A stretch of DNA of 64,000 nt from an uncultured Pelagibacteraceae bacterium (GTDB lineage: Bacteria > Pseudomonadota > Alphaproteobacteria > Pelagibacterales > Pelagibacteraceae). Location of the stretch: the NCBI GenBank assembly GCA_902629285.1, contig CACOQN010000004.1:1-64000 (forward strand). Direction: 5' to 3'. Under the pieces are notes generated by a model. That model did no database searches, was not told where the DNA came from, and saw only the letters and a program-made list of their open reading frames with translations. Positions 48,140 through 57,402 of the stretch are shown here, piece after piece; position 1 is the first letter of the stretch, and each line of letters begins with the position of its first letter. A program made the position numbers and the translations under genes.

Positions 48140-48758
48140 TTTTTTAATTTCTCAGGCAAAAAATATTCAAATAGTCATTGATGAAAATGCTTCAGAAATT
48201 GAGGCACTAGATCAAAATATTGGAGATGGAGATCATATATTTAATGTGCAAAGAGGTCTTAAATTAGTTGTTGAACTTGAAAAAGACATTAAGAACCTGC
48301 CTTTGCAAAAAAGTTTAAATATGATTGCTATGAAAGTCTTGTCAGGCATTGGTGGCTCCTCAGGAGCTTTATTTGGAACTTTCTTTATGTCTATGGCTAA
48401 AACACCAGATCTAGATAAAAATGTAAATTTTAGCAAAGCATGTGAAATGATTATCACAGGAATTAATGCAATGAAGGAAAGAGGGAAAGCTGATGTTGGT
48501 GAAAAAACAATGATGGATGTCTTAATTCCAGTATCAGAAAAACTTAATGAACTAAAAAGTGGCAATAAAGATATGAAAGAAGGATTAAGTGAGATAATAA
48601 AAATTGCAGAAGAGAGAATGCTAGCTACAAAAGACATGCTTGCTACTAAAGGTAGAGCTTCGTTTTTAGGAGAACGCGCAAAAGGTCATATAGATCCAGG
48701 GGCCCGTTCTTCACAACTTATAATTGACACGATATGTAAATCAGTAATAAATCAATAG
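48129..48758 (+). CDS. dhaL: Dihydroxyacetone kinase subunit DhaL-like
   Basis: LDQNIGDGDHIFNVQRGL, LSGIGGSSGALFGTFF, GRASFLGERAKGHIDPGARSS. Confidence 0.92.
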   Translation: MSVNFLISQAKNIQIVIDENASEIEALDQNIGDGDHIFNVQRGLKLVVELEKDIKNLPLQKSLNMIAMKVLSGIGGSSGALFGTFFMSMAKTPDLDKNVNFSKACEMIITGINAMKERGKADVGEKTMMDVLIPVSEKLNELKSGNKDMKEGLSEIIKIAEERMLATKDMLATKGRASFLGERAKGHIDPGARSSQLIIDTICKSVINQ

Positions 48759-48766
48759 GAGGAAAA

Positions 48767-49759
48767 ATGAAAAAATTTATAAATAATGTTGATGATTTTT
48801 TAAAAGAAAGTCTTAATGGATTTGGCAAAGCGCATGCTGATATAATCAAAGTAAATTTTGAACCAAATTTTATTTCTAGAAAATCAAAAACTAAAGAAGG
48901 AAAAGTATCTTTAATTTCGGGTGGAGGAAGTGGACATGAACCGATGCACGGTGGTTTTGTTGGACATGGTATGCTGGATGCGGCATGTCCAGGTTTTGTT
49001 TTTTCAGCACCTACTCCAGATCAAATGCAAGCAGCAGCTGAACATGTTGATAGTGGTGCAGGTGTTTTATTTATAGTTAAAAATTACTCTGGAGATATTA
49101 TGAATTTTCAAATGGGTGCAGAAATGTATTCAGGTAAAAATGATAGTATCATTACTAACGACGATGTGGCTGTTGAAGACTCTACGTTTACAACAGGTAG
49201 AAGAGGTGTAGCTGCAACAGTTTTAGTTGAAAAGATTGTTGGATCACTTGCTGAGAATGGTGGTTCGTTAGAAGAATGTAAAAAACTTGGTGAAAAAGTA
49301 AACAAAAACTCTGGAACTATGGGGGTAGCTTTTACCAGTTGCACAGTTCCTGCTGCAGGCAAACCAACTTTTGATATTGGAAATGATGAAATGGAATTTG
49401 GAGTAGGTATACATGGTGAACCAGGAAGAAAGCGAGAGAAAATTCAATCTTCAAAAACAATAGTAAATAATATGTTGGAAGCCATACTTGACGATTTAAA
49501 GCCACAAAAAAATGAAAAGACACTCCTTTTTGTAAATGGTATGGGTGGAACTCCTCTTACTGAATTATATTTAGTGTATGATAATGCTTGTGAAATTTTA
49601 AAATCAAAAGGAATTGAAATTACAAAAAGTTTAGTTGGTAATTATTGTACATCTCTTGAAATGCAAGGAGCATCAATAACACTCCTAAAATGTGATGAGG
49701 AAATTTTAAAAAATTGGGATGCGCCTGTACATACAGCTGCGATGAGATGGGGAATGTAA
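48767..49759 (+). CDS. dhaK: Dihydroxyacetone kinase subunit DhaK-like
   Basis: VSLISGGGSGHEPMHGGFVGHGMLDAACPG, FIVKNYSGDIMNF, GIHGEPGR, LLFVNGMGGTPLTELY. Confidence 0.94.
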   Translation: MKKFINNVDDFLKESLNGFGKAHADIIKVNFEPNFISRKSKTKEGKVSLISGGGSGHEPMHGGFVGHGMLDAACPGFVFSAPTPDQMQAAAEHVDSGAGVLFIVKNYSGDIMNFQMGAEMYSGKNDSIITNDDVAVEDSTFTTGRRGVAATVLVEKIVGSLAENGGSLEECKKLGEKVNKNSGTMGVAFTSCTVPAAGKPTFDIGNDEMEFGVGIHGEPGRKREKIQSSKTIVNNMLEAILDDLKPQKNEKTLLFVNGMGGTPLTELYLVYDNACEILKSKGIEITKSLVGNYCTSLEMQGASITLLKCDEEILKNWDAPVHTAAMRWGM

Positions 49760-49814
49760 ATGTTAATTTACATTTTTAATTTATATTCGTATTAAAAAGT
49801 CCTTTAACAAAAAT

Positions 49815-50780
49815 ATGAGTAATAAAAAAAAAATTTTAATTATTCAACCTATTCATCATGCTGGGATAGATTTATTAGAAAAAAATTCAAATTATGAATT
49901 TGAGATTATAAAAAATACAGAAATCAACTTTCTTAAATCTAAAATAAAAGATTGTGACGGTGTTACAATTAGAACATCTAAACTTTCTGGAGATATAATC
50001 CATGCTGCTAGCAAACTAAAAATTATTTCAAGACACGGAGTTGGCTACGACAATATTGACCTCAAAAGTTCAAAGGAAAAGAATATTACTCTAGCAATTA
50101 CAGCCACAGCAAATGCTGTCGCCGTTGCTGAGCATGTAATGTTTATGTTGCTCAGCATATCAAAAGGCAAAAATATGTATGACAATACAGTTAAAGAAGG
50201 AAATTTTGATGACAGAAATAAACTTCCAAAAACAATAGAAATTTGGAATAAAAATATTTTAATTGCTGGTTTTGGTAGAATTGGACAGGCATTAATAAAA
50301 AGGTGTCTTGGTTTTGAGATGAAAGTTTTTGTTTATGACCCCTTTGTATCAAAAGAGGTCATTGAAAAATTTGGTGGTATTAAAATTGATAATATTAATG
50401 AAGTTTGTAAAAATATTGATGCAATCTCACTTCATGTTCCTTTAAATGAAAATACTAAAAATTTAATTAATTATGAATTACTTAAAACTATGAAAAAAAA
50501 CTGTATCATAATCAATGCCGCAAGAGGTGGTATTATAAATGAAATTGATTTAGATAGAGCTTTAAATGAAGATTTAATATTTGGTGCAGGTTTGGATGTA
50601 TTTGAGGTTGAACCACCTAATTTAGAAAATCCATTACTTAAGAATAATAAAGTATTTCTAAGCCCCCATACAGCAGCTTTTACGGAAGAATGTATGACTA
50701 GAATGGGCATAGAGACTGTACAAAATATTATTGATTTTTTTGATGGAAAGTTAGAAGAATCAAAAAAAATAAAGTTATAA
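49815..50780 (+). CDS. D-2-hydroxyacid dehydrogenase (phosphoglycerate dehydrogenase-like)
   Basis: ISRHGVGYDNIDL, LIAGFGRIGQALIKR, INAARGGIINEIDL, SPHTAAFT. Confidence 0.92.
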   Translation: MSNKKKILIIQPIHHAGIDLLEKNSNYEFEIIKNTEINFLKSKIKDCDGVTIRTSKLSGDIIHAASKLKIISRHGVGYDNIDLKSSKEKNITLAITATANAVAVAEHVMFMLLSISKGKNMYDNTVKEGNFDDRNKLPKTIEIWNKNILIAGFGRIGQALIKRCLGFEMKVFVYDPFVSKEVIEKFGGIKIDNINEVCKNIDAISLHVPLNENTKNLINYELLKTMKKNCIIINAARGGIINEIDLDRALNEDLIFGAGLDVFEVEPPNLENPLLKNNKVFLSPHTAAFTEECMTRMGIETVQNIIDFFDGKLEESKKIKL

Positions 50781-50781
50781 T

Positions 50782-51282
50782 ATGAGAATAAGTTTTAAAA
50801 ATTTTGGATTTCTAGAGCTACTAGTTATTAGTTCTGCAATTTTTGTTGTTGGTATGTTAATTTGGACAGCTAGTACGAGACCTGCAGTTGAAGCTAAAGC
50901 AAATTTAGTAAAAGAAAATCATAACAAAGTAGTAGATTTAATAAATAATGAAATAAATAATTGTGGAAATAATGAAGAAGGAAAGTTTACAGTTTGGGGA
51001 GATGCTTGTAATGAAGAGTGGATTGCAGAAAAAGTAGTAAATTATATTAATAATAATCTTAAAATTGAAAACCCATTTTCAAATGATAATACAGTAAAAA
51101 CTGATCCAGATCCAAGAATTAAGGCTGAAGGTAAAGCTGGTCAAGCTGTTGAGATGGGAGTAATATTTGTAATGTCATCAAACTTCTTACCTGAACCGGG
51201 ATCAGAATGGATAGTTGGTACTTGTTTTAAATCACCATGTGTTGCTGCTGGGAATAACGAGTTAACTTCAATTTATAGATAA
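50782..51282 (+). CDS. Type IV pilin-like / pseudopilin-like protein
   Basis: N-terminus MRISFKNFGFLELLVISSAIFVVGMLIWTAS resembles a pilin hydrophobic helix with Glu5; C-terminal part has paired Cys. Confidence 0.5.
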   Translation: MRISFKNFGFLELLVISSAIFVVGMLIWTASTRPAVEAKANLVKENHNKVVDLINNEINNCGNNEEGKFTVWGDACNEEWIAEKVVNYINNNLKIENPFSNDNTVKTDPDPRIKAEGKAGQAVEMGVIFVMSSNFLPEPGSEWIVGTCFKSPCVAAGNNELTSIYR

Positions 51283-52185
51283 CTATTCTTTAAAAACTTC
51301 TATGCCACTACTTTTTAAAGTTTGTGTTAAATATTGATATCCAATTTTTGCGTATTCAAATGGATTAGCTTTTGCTGGATCTTGTTCAGCTTCAACTACG
51401 AGCCATCCAGAATAATCTTTTTCTTTTAAAACATCGAAAATAGGTTTGTAATCTATGCATCCATCTCCAGGTACGGTAAAGGCACCCTCTAAAAATGCAT
51501 CTCTAAAACTTAAATCTTCTTTTAAAGTCTTTTCTAAAACATGTTCTCTTATATCTTTACAATGAACATGAATAATTCTTTTATAAAAATTTTTTAATAT
51601 ATTTAGGGAATTACCTTGTGCAAAAAGCATGTGACCAGTATCTAAGGTAAGTTTTACACTATCATGTGTATTTTCTAATAACCTAATAGTATCTTCTTCC
51701 GTCTCAATTACAGTTCCCATGTGATGATGATACGCAAGTGGCATTTCTTCATCCTCTAAATATTTTCCTATTTCTGATATTTTACTGTAAAATTTTTTTG
51801 CTTCTTCTGACTCCATTCTTGGTCTACTAGATAATTTTTTATTCGGATTGCCTTGAATAGAGTCAGAAACTTCAGCAAAGACCATACAAGGTGAATTACA
51901 GTTTTTAAATAGTTTCAATTGTTCTTGAATGTTATTTTTTTCTTCACTTACAGAATTTCTTCTTAAGTTTGCTGCATACCAGCCAGAGCAAAGATTAAGT
52001 TTAAATTGTTTTAATTTAGGTATTAAATCTTCTGACTTTTTTGGAAATTTTCCTCCAGCTTCAACACCAATATATCCTGCCTGACTTGCTTCTGATAAAC
52101 ATTGTTCAAGAGATGTATCGCCTCCCAATTCAGGCATATCATCATTGCTCCATGCGATAGGAGAAATACCTAATTTTACTGACAT
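51283..52185 (-). CDS. IolE-like TIM-barrel (inosose dehydratase / xylose isomerase-like)
   Basis: LGISPIAWSNDDMPELGGDTSLEQCLSEASQAGYIGVEAG, AYHHHMGTVIE, LTLDTGHMLFAQ, VPGDGCIDYKPIF. Confidence 0.88.
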   Translation of the reverse strand: MSVKLGISPIAWSNDDMPELGGDTSLEQCLSEASQAGYIGVEAGGKFPKKSEDLIPKLKQFKLNLCSGWYAANLRRNSVSEEKNNIQEQLKLFKNCNSPCMVFAEVSDSIQGNPNKKLSSRPRMESEEAKKFYSKISEIGKYLEDEEMPLAYHHHMGTVIETEEDTIRLLENTHDSVKLTLDTGHMLFAQGNSLNILKNFYKRIIHVHCKDIREHVLEKTLKEDLSFRDAFLEGAFTVPGDGCIDYKPIFDVLKEKDYSGWLVVEAEQDPAKANPFEYAKIGYQYLTQTLKSSGIEVFKE

Positions 52186-52214
52186 ATTTTAGTCTTATAT
52201 ATATAAGTAAACTA

Positions 52215-53216
52215 ATGAAAAATGTAGCATTAATTGGACTTGGGAGAATTGGTCAAATGCATGGGGAGAATATAGTTTCTCATAAAAGTTTTAGGCTAAA
52301 ATATGTTTTTGATTTAAATAATAAATTAAATAATAAATTTTCTAAAAAATTTAAAGCTACTAAAATTAGTAATCCCTCTATTGCATTTAAGGATAAAAAT
52401 ATTGATATTATATTTATTGCGTCAAGCACACCGACACATACCAAATTAATTGAGGAAGCTGCCAAATATAAAAAAGTAATTTTTTGTGAAAAACCTTTAG
52501 ATTTAAATATTGATAAAGTTAACAAATGTCTTCGAAAAATTAAAAAACTAAATCCAAAAATACAGTTAGGATTTAACAGAAGATATGACCCTGGTCATAG
52601 CTCTTTAAAAAAAGAACTTCAAAAAGGAAAAATAGGAACACTAGAAAAAATTATAATTACCAGCAGAGATCCTGCGCCTCCTTCTTTAAATTATTTAAAA
52701 GTTTCTGGAGGCATTTTTAAAGACATGATGATACATGACTTTGATTTAGTAAGATTTTATTTAGAAAAAGATGAGGTAGACTCAATTTTTTCAACAGGAA
52801 GTAATATTTCTAATAGAAAATTTGATAAAATAAAAGACTACGAACTTGCCTCTTGTATTTTAAGATCAAAAAAAGGTGTTCAATGTATAATTACAAATTC
52901 TAGACATTGTAGTTTTGGGTATGATCAGAGGGTAGAATTATTTGGATCTAAAGGAATGTTAATATCTGGAAATAAAAAAGAAAACGAGACAGAAACATTC
53001 ACTAAAAACAATACTTTTCAAAAAAAACCTCTTCTTAATTTTTTTATTGATAGATATGTTGATGCTTACAAGCTTCAGCTTAATGAGTTGGCCAGATACA
53101 CATTAAAGAAATACAAACCTATATCTAGTTTTGAGGATGGAAGAAGAGCTCTTATAATTGCTAATGCTGCAGCAAATTCTTTGAAACAAAAAAAACAAAT
53201 TAAAATAAAATTTTAA
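52215..53216 (+). CDS. Gfo/Idh/MocA family oxidoreductase (IolG-like inositol 2-dehydrogenase)
   Basis: VALIGLGRIGQMHGENI, VIFCEKPLDL, LGFNRRYDPGH, SGGIFKDMMIHDFDLVRF. Confidence 0.87.
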   Translation: MKNVALIGLGRIGQMHGENIVSHKSFRLKYVFDLNNKLNNKFSKKFKATKISNPSIAFKDKNIDIIFIASSTPTHTKLIEEAAKYKKVIFCEKPLDLNIDKVNKCLRKIKKLNPKIQLGFNRRYDPGHSSLKKELQKGKIGTLEKIIITSRDPAPPSLNYLKVSGGIFKDMMIHDFDLVRFYLEKDEVDSIFSTGSNISNRKFDKIKDYELASCILRSKKGVQCIITNSRHCSFGYDQRVELFGSKGMLISGNKKENETETFTKNNTFQKKPLLNFFIDRYVDAYKLQLNELARYTLKKYKPISSFEDGRRALIIANAAANSLKQKKQIKIKF

Positions 53217-53218
53217 AT

Positions 53219-53272
53219 ACAACTTAAAATTGTAAATTTATTTTCAAAAACTTTTTTAAATTTTTAAGTTGT
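53219..53272. repeat. Inverted repeat with 11-bp perfect arms
   Basis: ACAACTTAAAA (53219-53229) and TTTTAAGTTGT (53262-53272), between the IolG-like gene and the SBP gene. Confidence 0.5.
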
Positions 53273-53348
53273 CTTCTTTACATTCTGCTTTTTTATATGT
53301 TAACTTTTCAACTTTAAAAGTAAACTTTTAATAACAAGAAGGGAAATA

Positions 53349-54272
53349 ATGAAAACATTATACAAATCATTATTAGCTTTTGTTGCTTGGGTTATGCTTT
53401 CAGTGTCTGCTTTTGCAGTAGACGTGATTGTTGTATCGCACGGACAAGCTAATGACCCGTTTTGGTCTGTTGCTAAGAACGGTGTAGATAAAGGATGTGC
53501 TGATATGGGAATATCTTGCAAGTACACTGCACCTGGTACTTTCGATATGGTTGAAATGGCTAAATTAATTGACAACGCAGTTTCACAAAAACCAAAAGGT
53601 ATTGTGATTACTCTTCCAGATGCTGCTGCTTTAGGAAAATCAGTTAAAGCTGCAATTGCAGCTGGAATTCCAGTAATTTCAATGAACTCTGGTTCAGATG
53701 ACTTTGCATCACTAGGTATCAGTGCTCACGTTGGACAAACTGAGTTTGAAGCTGGTGTCGGTGGCGGACAAAAAATGAAAGCTGCTGGTGGAAAAAAAGC
53801 ACTATGCGTTAACCACGAAGTTGGAAACGTTGCGCTAGACAGAAGATGTGCAGGATTCAAAAAAGGTTTTGGCGGATCAGTAGACATCTTAGGAACTTCT
53901 AATGACCCAACAGAAATTCAAAAAGCTGTTGCTGCTAAATTAGGTGGTGGATATGACACTATCCTTACTTTAGGTGCTGGTCTTGCAGGTGAAGCTGCTC
54001 TTAAAGCTTTGGAAGCTGCAGGAAAAGTTGGTAAAGTTAGACTTGGTACATTTGATATGTCACCAGGAATGTTAAAAGCTGCTGCTGCAGGTAAAGTAGA
54101 GTTTTTAATTGACCAACAACAATATCTACAAGGATACTTGCCAATCGCAATTTTTGGTCAGTATATGAGATATGGAACTATGCCAGCTGGTGTAGTTATG
54201 ACTGGCCCTGGTTTCGTAACTCCAGATAATGCTGCTAAAGTTATTAAATGGGCAGCTCAAGGTTATAGATAA
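53349..54272 (+). CDS. Ribose/inositol-type ABC transporter substrate-binding protein
   Basis: Signal peptide, DVIVVSHGQANDPFWSVAKNGVDKGCADMG, KGIVITLPDAAALG. Confidence 0.93.
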   Translation: MKTLYKSLLAFVAWVMLSVSAFAVDVIVVSHGQANDPFWSVAKNGVDKGCADMGISCKYTAPGTFDMVEMAKLIDNAVSQKPKGIVITLPDAAALGKSVKAAIAAGIPVISMNSGSDDFASLGISAHVGQTEFEAGVGGGQKMKAAGGKKALCVNHEVGNVALDRRCAGFKKGFGGSVDILGTSNDPTEIQKAVAAKLGGGYDTILTLGAGLAGEAALKALEAAGKVGKVRLGTFDMSPGMLKAAAAGKVEFLIDQQQYLQGYLPIAIFGQYMRYGTMPAGVVMTGPGFVTPDNAAKVIKWAAQGYR

Positions 54273-54281
54273 AAATACTTT

Positions 54282-54319
54282 AAAAAGGCCTAACTAATTT
54301 TTTAGTTAGGCCTTTTTTT
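54282..54319 (+). terminator. Intrinsic-terminator-like hairpin between the SBP and permease genes
   Basis: AAAAAGGCCTAACTAA-TTTT-TTAGTTAGGCCTTTTTTT. Confidence 0.88.
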
Positions 54320-54337
54320 AATAAAATTCAAATCTGT

Positions 54338-55465
54338 ATGTCTGAAAAAGCAAAAAGTATCGCTTCAAAAAAAAGCTCAGGTCAAGATGAAAGACTTCAA
54401 AATGTTTCAAAATTAAAATTGCTTTTAAACAGACCAGAATTAGGTGCCCTTGGTGGTGCAATTTTAGTATTTATATTTTTTGGAATAGTTGCTGGCGATA
54501 CTGGAATGTTTAGTGCATATGGTATGCTAAACTTTTTAGATGTATCAGCTAATTTGGGTATAATTGCAATTGCAGCAGCGATGCTAATGATTGGTGGAGA
54601 ATTTGATTTATCTATCGGATCAATGATTGGTTTTGCTGGTATTTGTATAGCTATTCCAGCAATATACTGGGGTTGGCCATTATGGATAAGTATAGTTTTT
54701 GCTTTTGCAATGGCCGTACTTGTTGGATATTTTAATGGTATACTTGTTGTAAGAACAGGTCTGCCTTCTTTTATAGTCACTCTAGCAATGTTGTTTATTT
54801 TAAGAGGGGCAACTTTAGCAATTACAAGATTGATTACTGGAAGAACTCAAGTTCCAGGACTAAGAGTTCTAATAGAAAATGATCCTATAGCATGGATGTT
54901 CGCAACGGATACTTTTAAATGGTTGTTCACTTGGTTAGGTTCAATGAACCTGATAGCACTCAGAACTGATGGAACTCCTTTAGCTACAGGTATCCCTCCA
55001 TCAGTAATTTGGTTTATTGCAGCAACTTTATTTGCGACTTGGATTTTAATGAAAACTAGATATGGAAATTGGATTTTTGCTTCAGGTGGAGATAAAAATG
55101 GAGCAACAAATGTAGGAGTACCAGTTGGAAGAGTTAAAATTAGTTTATTTATTGGAACTGCAGTCGCGGCAACAATCTTTGCTACAATTCAAGTTTTAGA
55201 CGCTGGTTCAGCAGATACAATGAGAGGTAACTTAAAAGAATTGGAAGCAATTGCAGCAGCGGTTGTTGGTGGTTGCTTATTAACTGGTGGGTATGGATCT
55301 GCAATAGGTGCAGCTTTTGGGGCATTAATATTTGGAACAGTATCTATGGGAATATTTTATACAGATGTAGATACTGATTGGTTCAAAGTTTTTTTAGGCG
55401 CTATGATGCTAATTGCAGTAGTTTTCAATAATTATGTCAGAAGAAGAGTAACAGAAAGTAAGTAA
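54338..55465 (+). CDS. Ribose/inositol-type ABC transporter permease
   Basis: [60 protein letters not shown]. Confidence 0.93.
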   Translation: MSEKAKSIASKKSSGQDERLQNVSKLKLLLNRPELGALGGAILVFIFFGIVAGDTGMFSAYGMLNFLDVSANLGIIAIAAAMLMIGGEFDLSIGSMIGFAGICIAIPAIYWGWPLWISIVFAFAMAVLVGYFNGILVVRTGLPSFIVTLAMLFILRGATLAITRLITGRTQVPGLRVLIENDPIAWMFATDTFKWLFTWLGSMNLIALRTDGTPLATGIPPSVIWFIAATLFATWILMKTRYGNWIFASGGDKNGATNVGVPVGRVKISLFIGTAVAATIFATIQVLDAGSADTMRGNLKELEAIAAAVVGGCLLTGGYGSAIGAAFGALIFGTVSMGIFYTDVDTDWFKVFLGAMMLIAVVFNNYVRRRVTESK

Positions 55466-56256
55466 TGTCAGAAAATTTAATTGAATTTAATAATATAAGT
55501 AAATTTTTTGGAAAAGTTATTGCTCTTAAAGATGTTACTATGAAATTAAAAGAAGGTGAAATAATGTGTTTACTTGGAGATAATGGTGCAGGTAAATCTA
55601 CTTTAATTAAAACGCTTGCAGGTGTTTACAAACCTGATGAGGGTGAAATTTTAATTGAAGGTAAAAAAACAATTTTTGACTCTCCTAAGGATGCTTTAGA
55701 TATGGGTATTGGCACAGTTTACCAAGATTTAGCATTAGTACCTTTAATGAGCGTTACTAGAAACTTTTTCATGGGAAGAGAACCGCTTAAAGGACCCCCT
55801 TTATTAAAGACATTTGATATTGAAAAAGCAAATCAAATTGCAGCTGAAAGAATGGGGCAAATTGGAATAGATGTCAGAGATCCGTCTCAAGCTGTTGGAA
55901 CGATGTCAGGAGGTGAAAGGCAATGTTTGGCAATTTCAAGAGCAATTTATTTTGGTGCTAAAGTTCTAGTTTTAGATGAACCAACCTCTGCTTTAGGTGT
56001 GCACCAAGCATCGATGGTATTAAAATATGTTGTAAAAGCAGCATCAGAGGGATTAGCAGTAATATTAATTACTCACAATGTTCATCATGCCTACCCTGTA
56101 GGAAATAGTTTTACAGTTTTAAATCGAGGAAAAAGTCTTGGAACTTTTGATAAAAAAGATATTTCAAGAGAAGATCTTCTTGGAATGATGGCAGGTGGTG
56201 AAGAATTGAGTAAACTTGAAGTAGAACTTAAAGAAATGGGAAGAATAAATAACTAA
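55465..56256 (+). CDS. Sugar ABC transporter ATP-binding protein (single-domain, FrcA-like)
   Basis: [44 protein letters not shown]. Confidence 0.92.
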   Translation: MSENLIEFNNISKFFGKVIALKDVTMKLKEGEIMCLLGDNGAGKSTLIKTLAGVYKPDEGEILIEGKKTIFDSPKDALDMGIGTVYQDLALVPLMSVTRNFFMGREPLKGPPLLKTFDIEKANQIAAERMGQIGIDVRDPSQAVGTMSGGERQCLAISRAIYFGAKVLVLDEPTSALGVHQASMVLKYVVKAASEGLAVILITHNVHHAYPVGNSFTVLNRGKSLGTFDKKDISREDLLGMMAGGEELSKLEVELKEMGRINN

Positions 56257-56338
56257 ATTGTTATCATTTTCACTACTTTTACCCTTTTTTAATGAAACAA
56301 TACTTTACTCGCTTAGATAAAATAATTTAACCTCTAAA

Positions 56339-56356
56339 TTTTTACTGCAGTAAAAA
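56339..56356. repeat. 18-bp perfect palindrome TTTTTACTGCAGTAAAAA upstream of moaA
   Basis: Self-complementary; followed by an AT-rich stretch with T6, so terminator or operator. Confidence 0.5.
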
Positions 56357-56408
56357 ATTTTTTATATTTTATTCACCTAGTTATAAATATATTATATAAA
56401 ATTGATAT

Positions 56409-57401
56409 ATGAACATTCTTAAAGATAAGTTCGGCAGAACGTTTCCTTATATTAGAATGTCAATAACAGATGTTTGTAATTTTAAATGTGGTTATTGCTT
56501 ACCGAATGGCTATCAAGTCGATAAAAACGATACTCGAAAATTTCTCCATTTAGAGGAAATCAGGAGGTTGTCAAAATGCTTTTCTCTTTTGGGTGTTAAT
56601 AAAATTAGAATCACTGGGGGAGAACCTACTGTAAGAAAAGATTTTTTTGATATAATTAAAGTTTTAAAGTTTGACTCAGGAATTGATAATATAGCTATAA
56701 CAACTAATGGTTATCATTTAGACAAGAAAGCAAAATTACTATCTAGCAGTGGGTTGACTGGAATAAATATAAGTATAGATAGCTTAAATCAAGAAATTTT
56801 CAAAAATATAACTGGTCATGATAGACTTCCAGAAATTTTAAGAGGAATTAAAATATTACAAGATATTGATTTTGAAAATATTAAAATTAATGCTGTACTA
56901 TTAAATGGAATTAATTCATCCTATAAAGATTTTAATGAATGGTCAAAATTTATTGAAAAAAACAAAGTAGATTTTAGATATATAGAATTAATGAGAACTG
57001 GTGACAATCTAGAATATTTTAATAAATATCATGTTTCATCAAAAATATTTAAAGAATACTTGATTCATAATAAATGGATATATCAAACTTTTGGTAAAGA
57101 TGCCGGACCTTCGTTAAATTATATAAACCCAAAGTTTAAAGGTAGATTTGGTATTATAGCTCCTTACTCAAAAGATTTTTGTAAATCTTGTAATAGATTA
57201 CGTATTACATCAAGAGCAGACTTGAGACTTTGCTTGTTTGGAAATACAGGTATAAATTTAAGGCACCTTTTACAAAGAGATGATCAACTCAATGAATTGA
57301 AAGACTTAATATTAAGTCAAATGCAATTTAAAAAAGAGTCTCATTATTTAGAATTAGGCGATACTGGATCAACAAAAAATTTATCAAAAACAGGAGGATA
57401 A
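56409..57401 (+). CDS. moaA: GTP 3',8-cyclase MoaA (radical SAM)
   Basis: CNFKCGYC, RITGGEPTVRKD, C-terminal CKSCNRLRIT...C, terminal GG. Confidence 0.96.
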   Translation: MNILKDKFGRTFPYIRMSITDVCNFKCGYCLPNGYQVDKNDTRKFLHLEEIRRLSKCFSLLGVNKIRITGGEPTVRKDFFDIIKVLKFDSGIDNIAITTNGYHLDKKAKLLSSSGLTGINISIDSLNQEIFKNITGHDRLPEILRGIKILQDIDFENIKINAVLLNGINSSYKDFNEWSKFIEKNKVDFRYIELMRTGDNLEYFNKYHVSSKIFKEYLIHNKWIYQTFGKDAGPSLNYINPKFKGRFGIIAPYSKDFCKSCNRLRITSRADLRLCLFGNTGINLRHLLQRDDQLNELKDLILSQMQFKKESHYLELGDTGSTKNLSKTGG

Positions 57402-57402
57402 A

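Noticed and set aside
48233-48637. 134-aa antisense ORF opposite dhaL
   Set aside because: Overlaps conserved DhaL motifs on the other strand; spurious.
54397-54780. 127-aa antisense ORF opposite the ABC permease
   Set aside because: Antisense of a conserved hydrophobic permease; no RBS or domain support.
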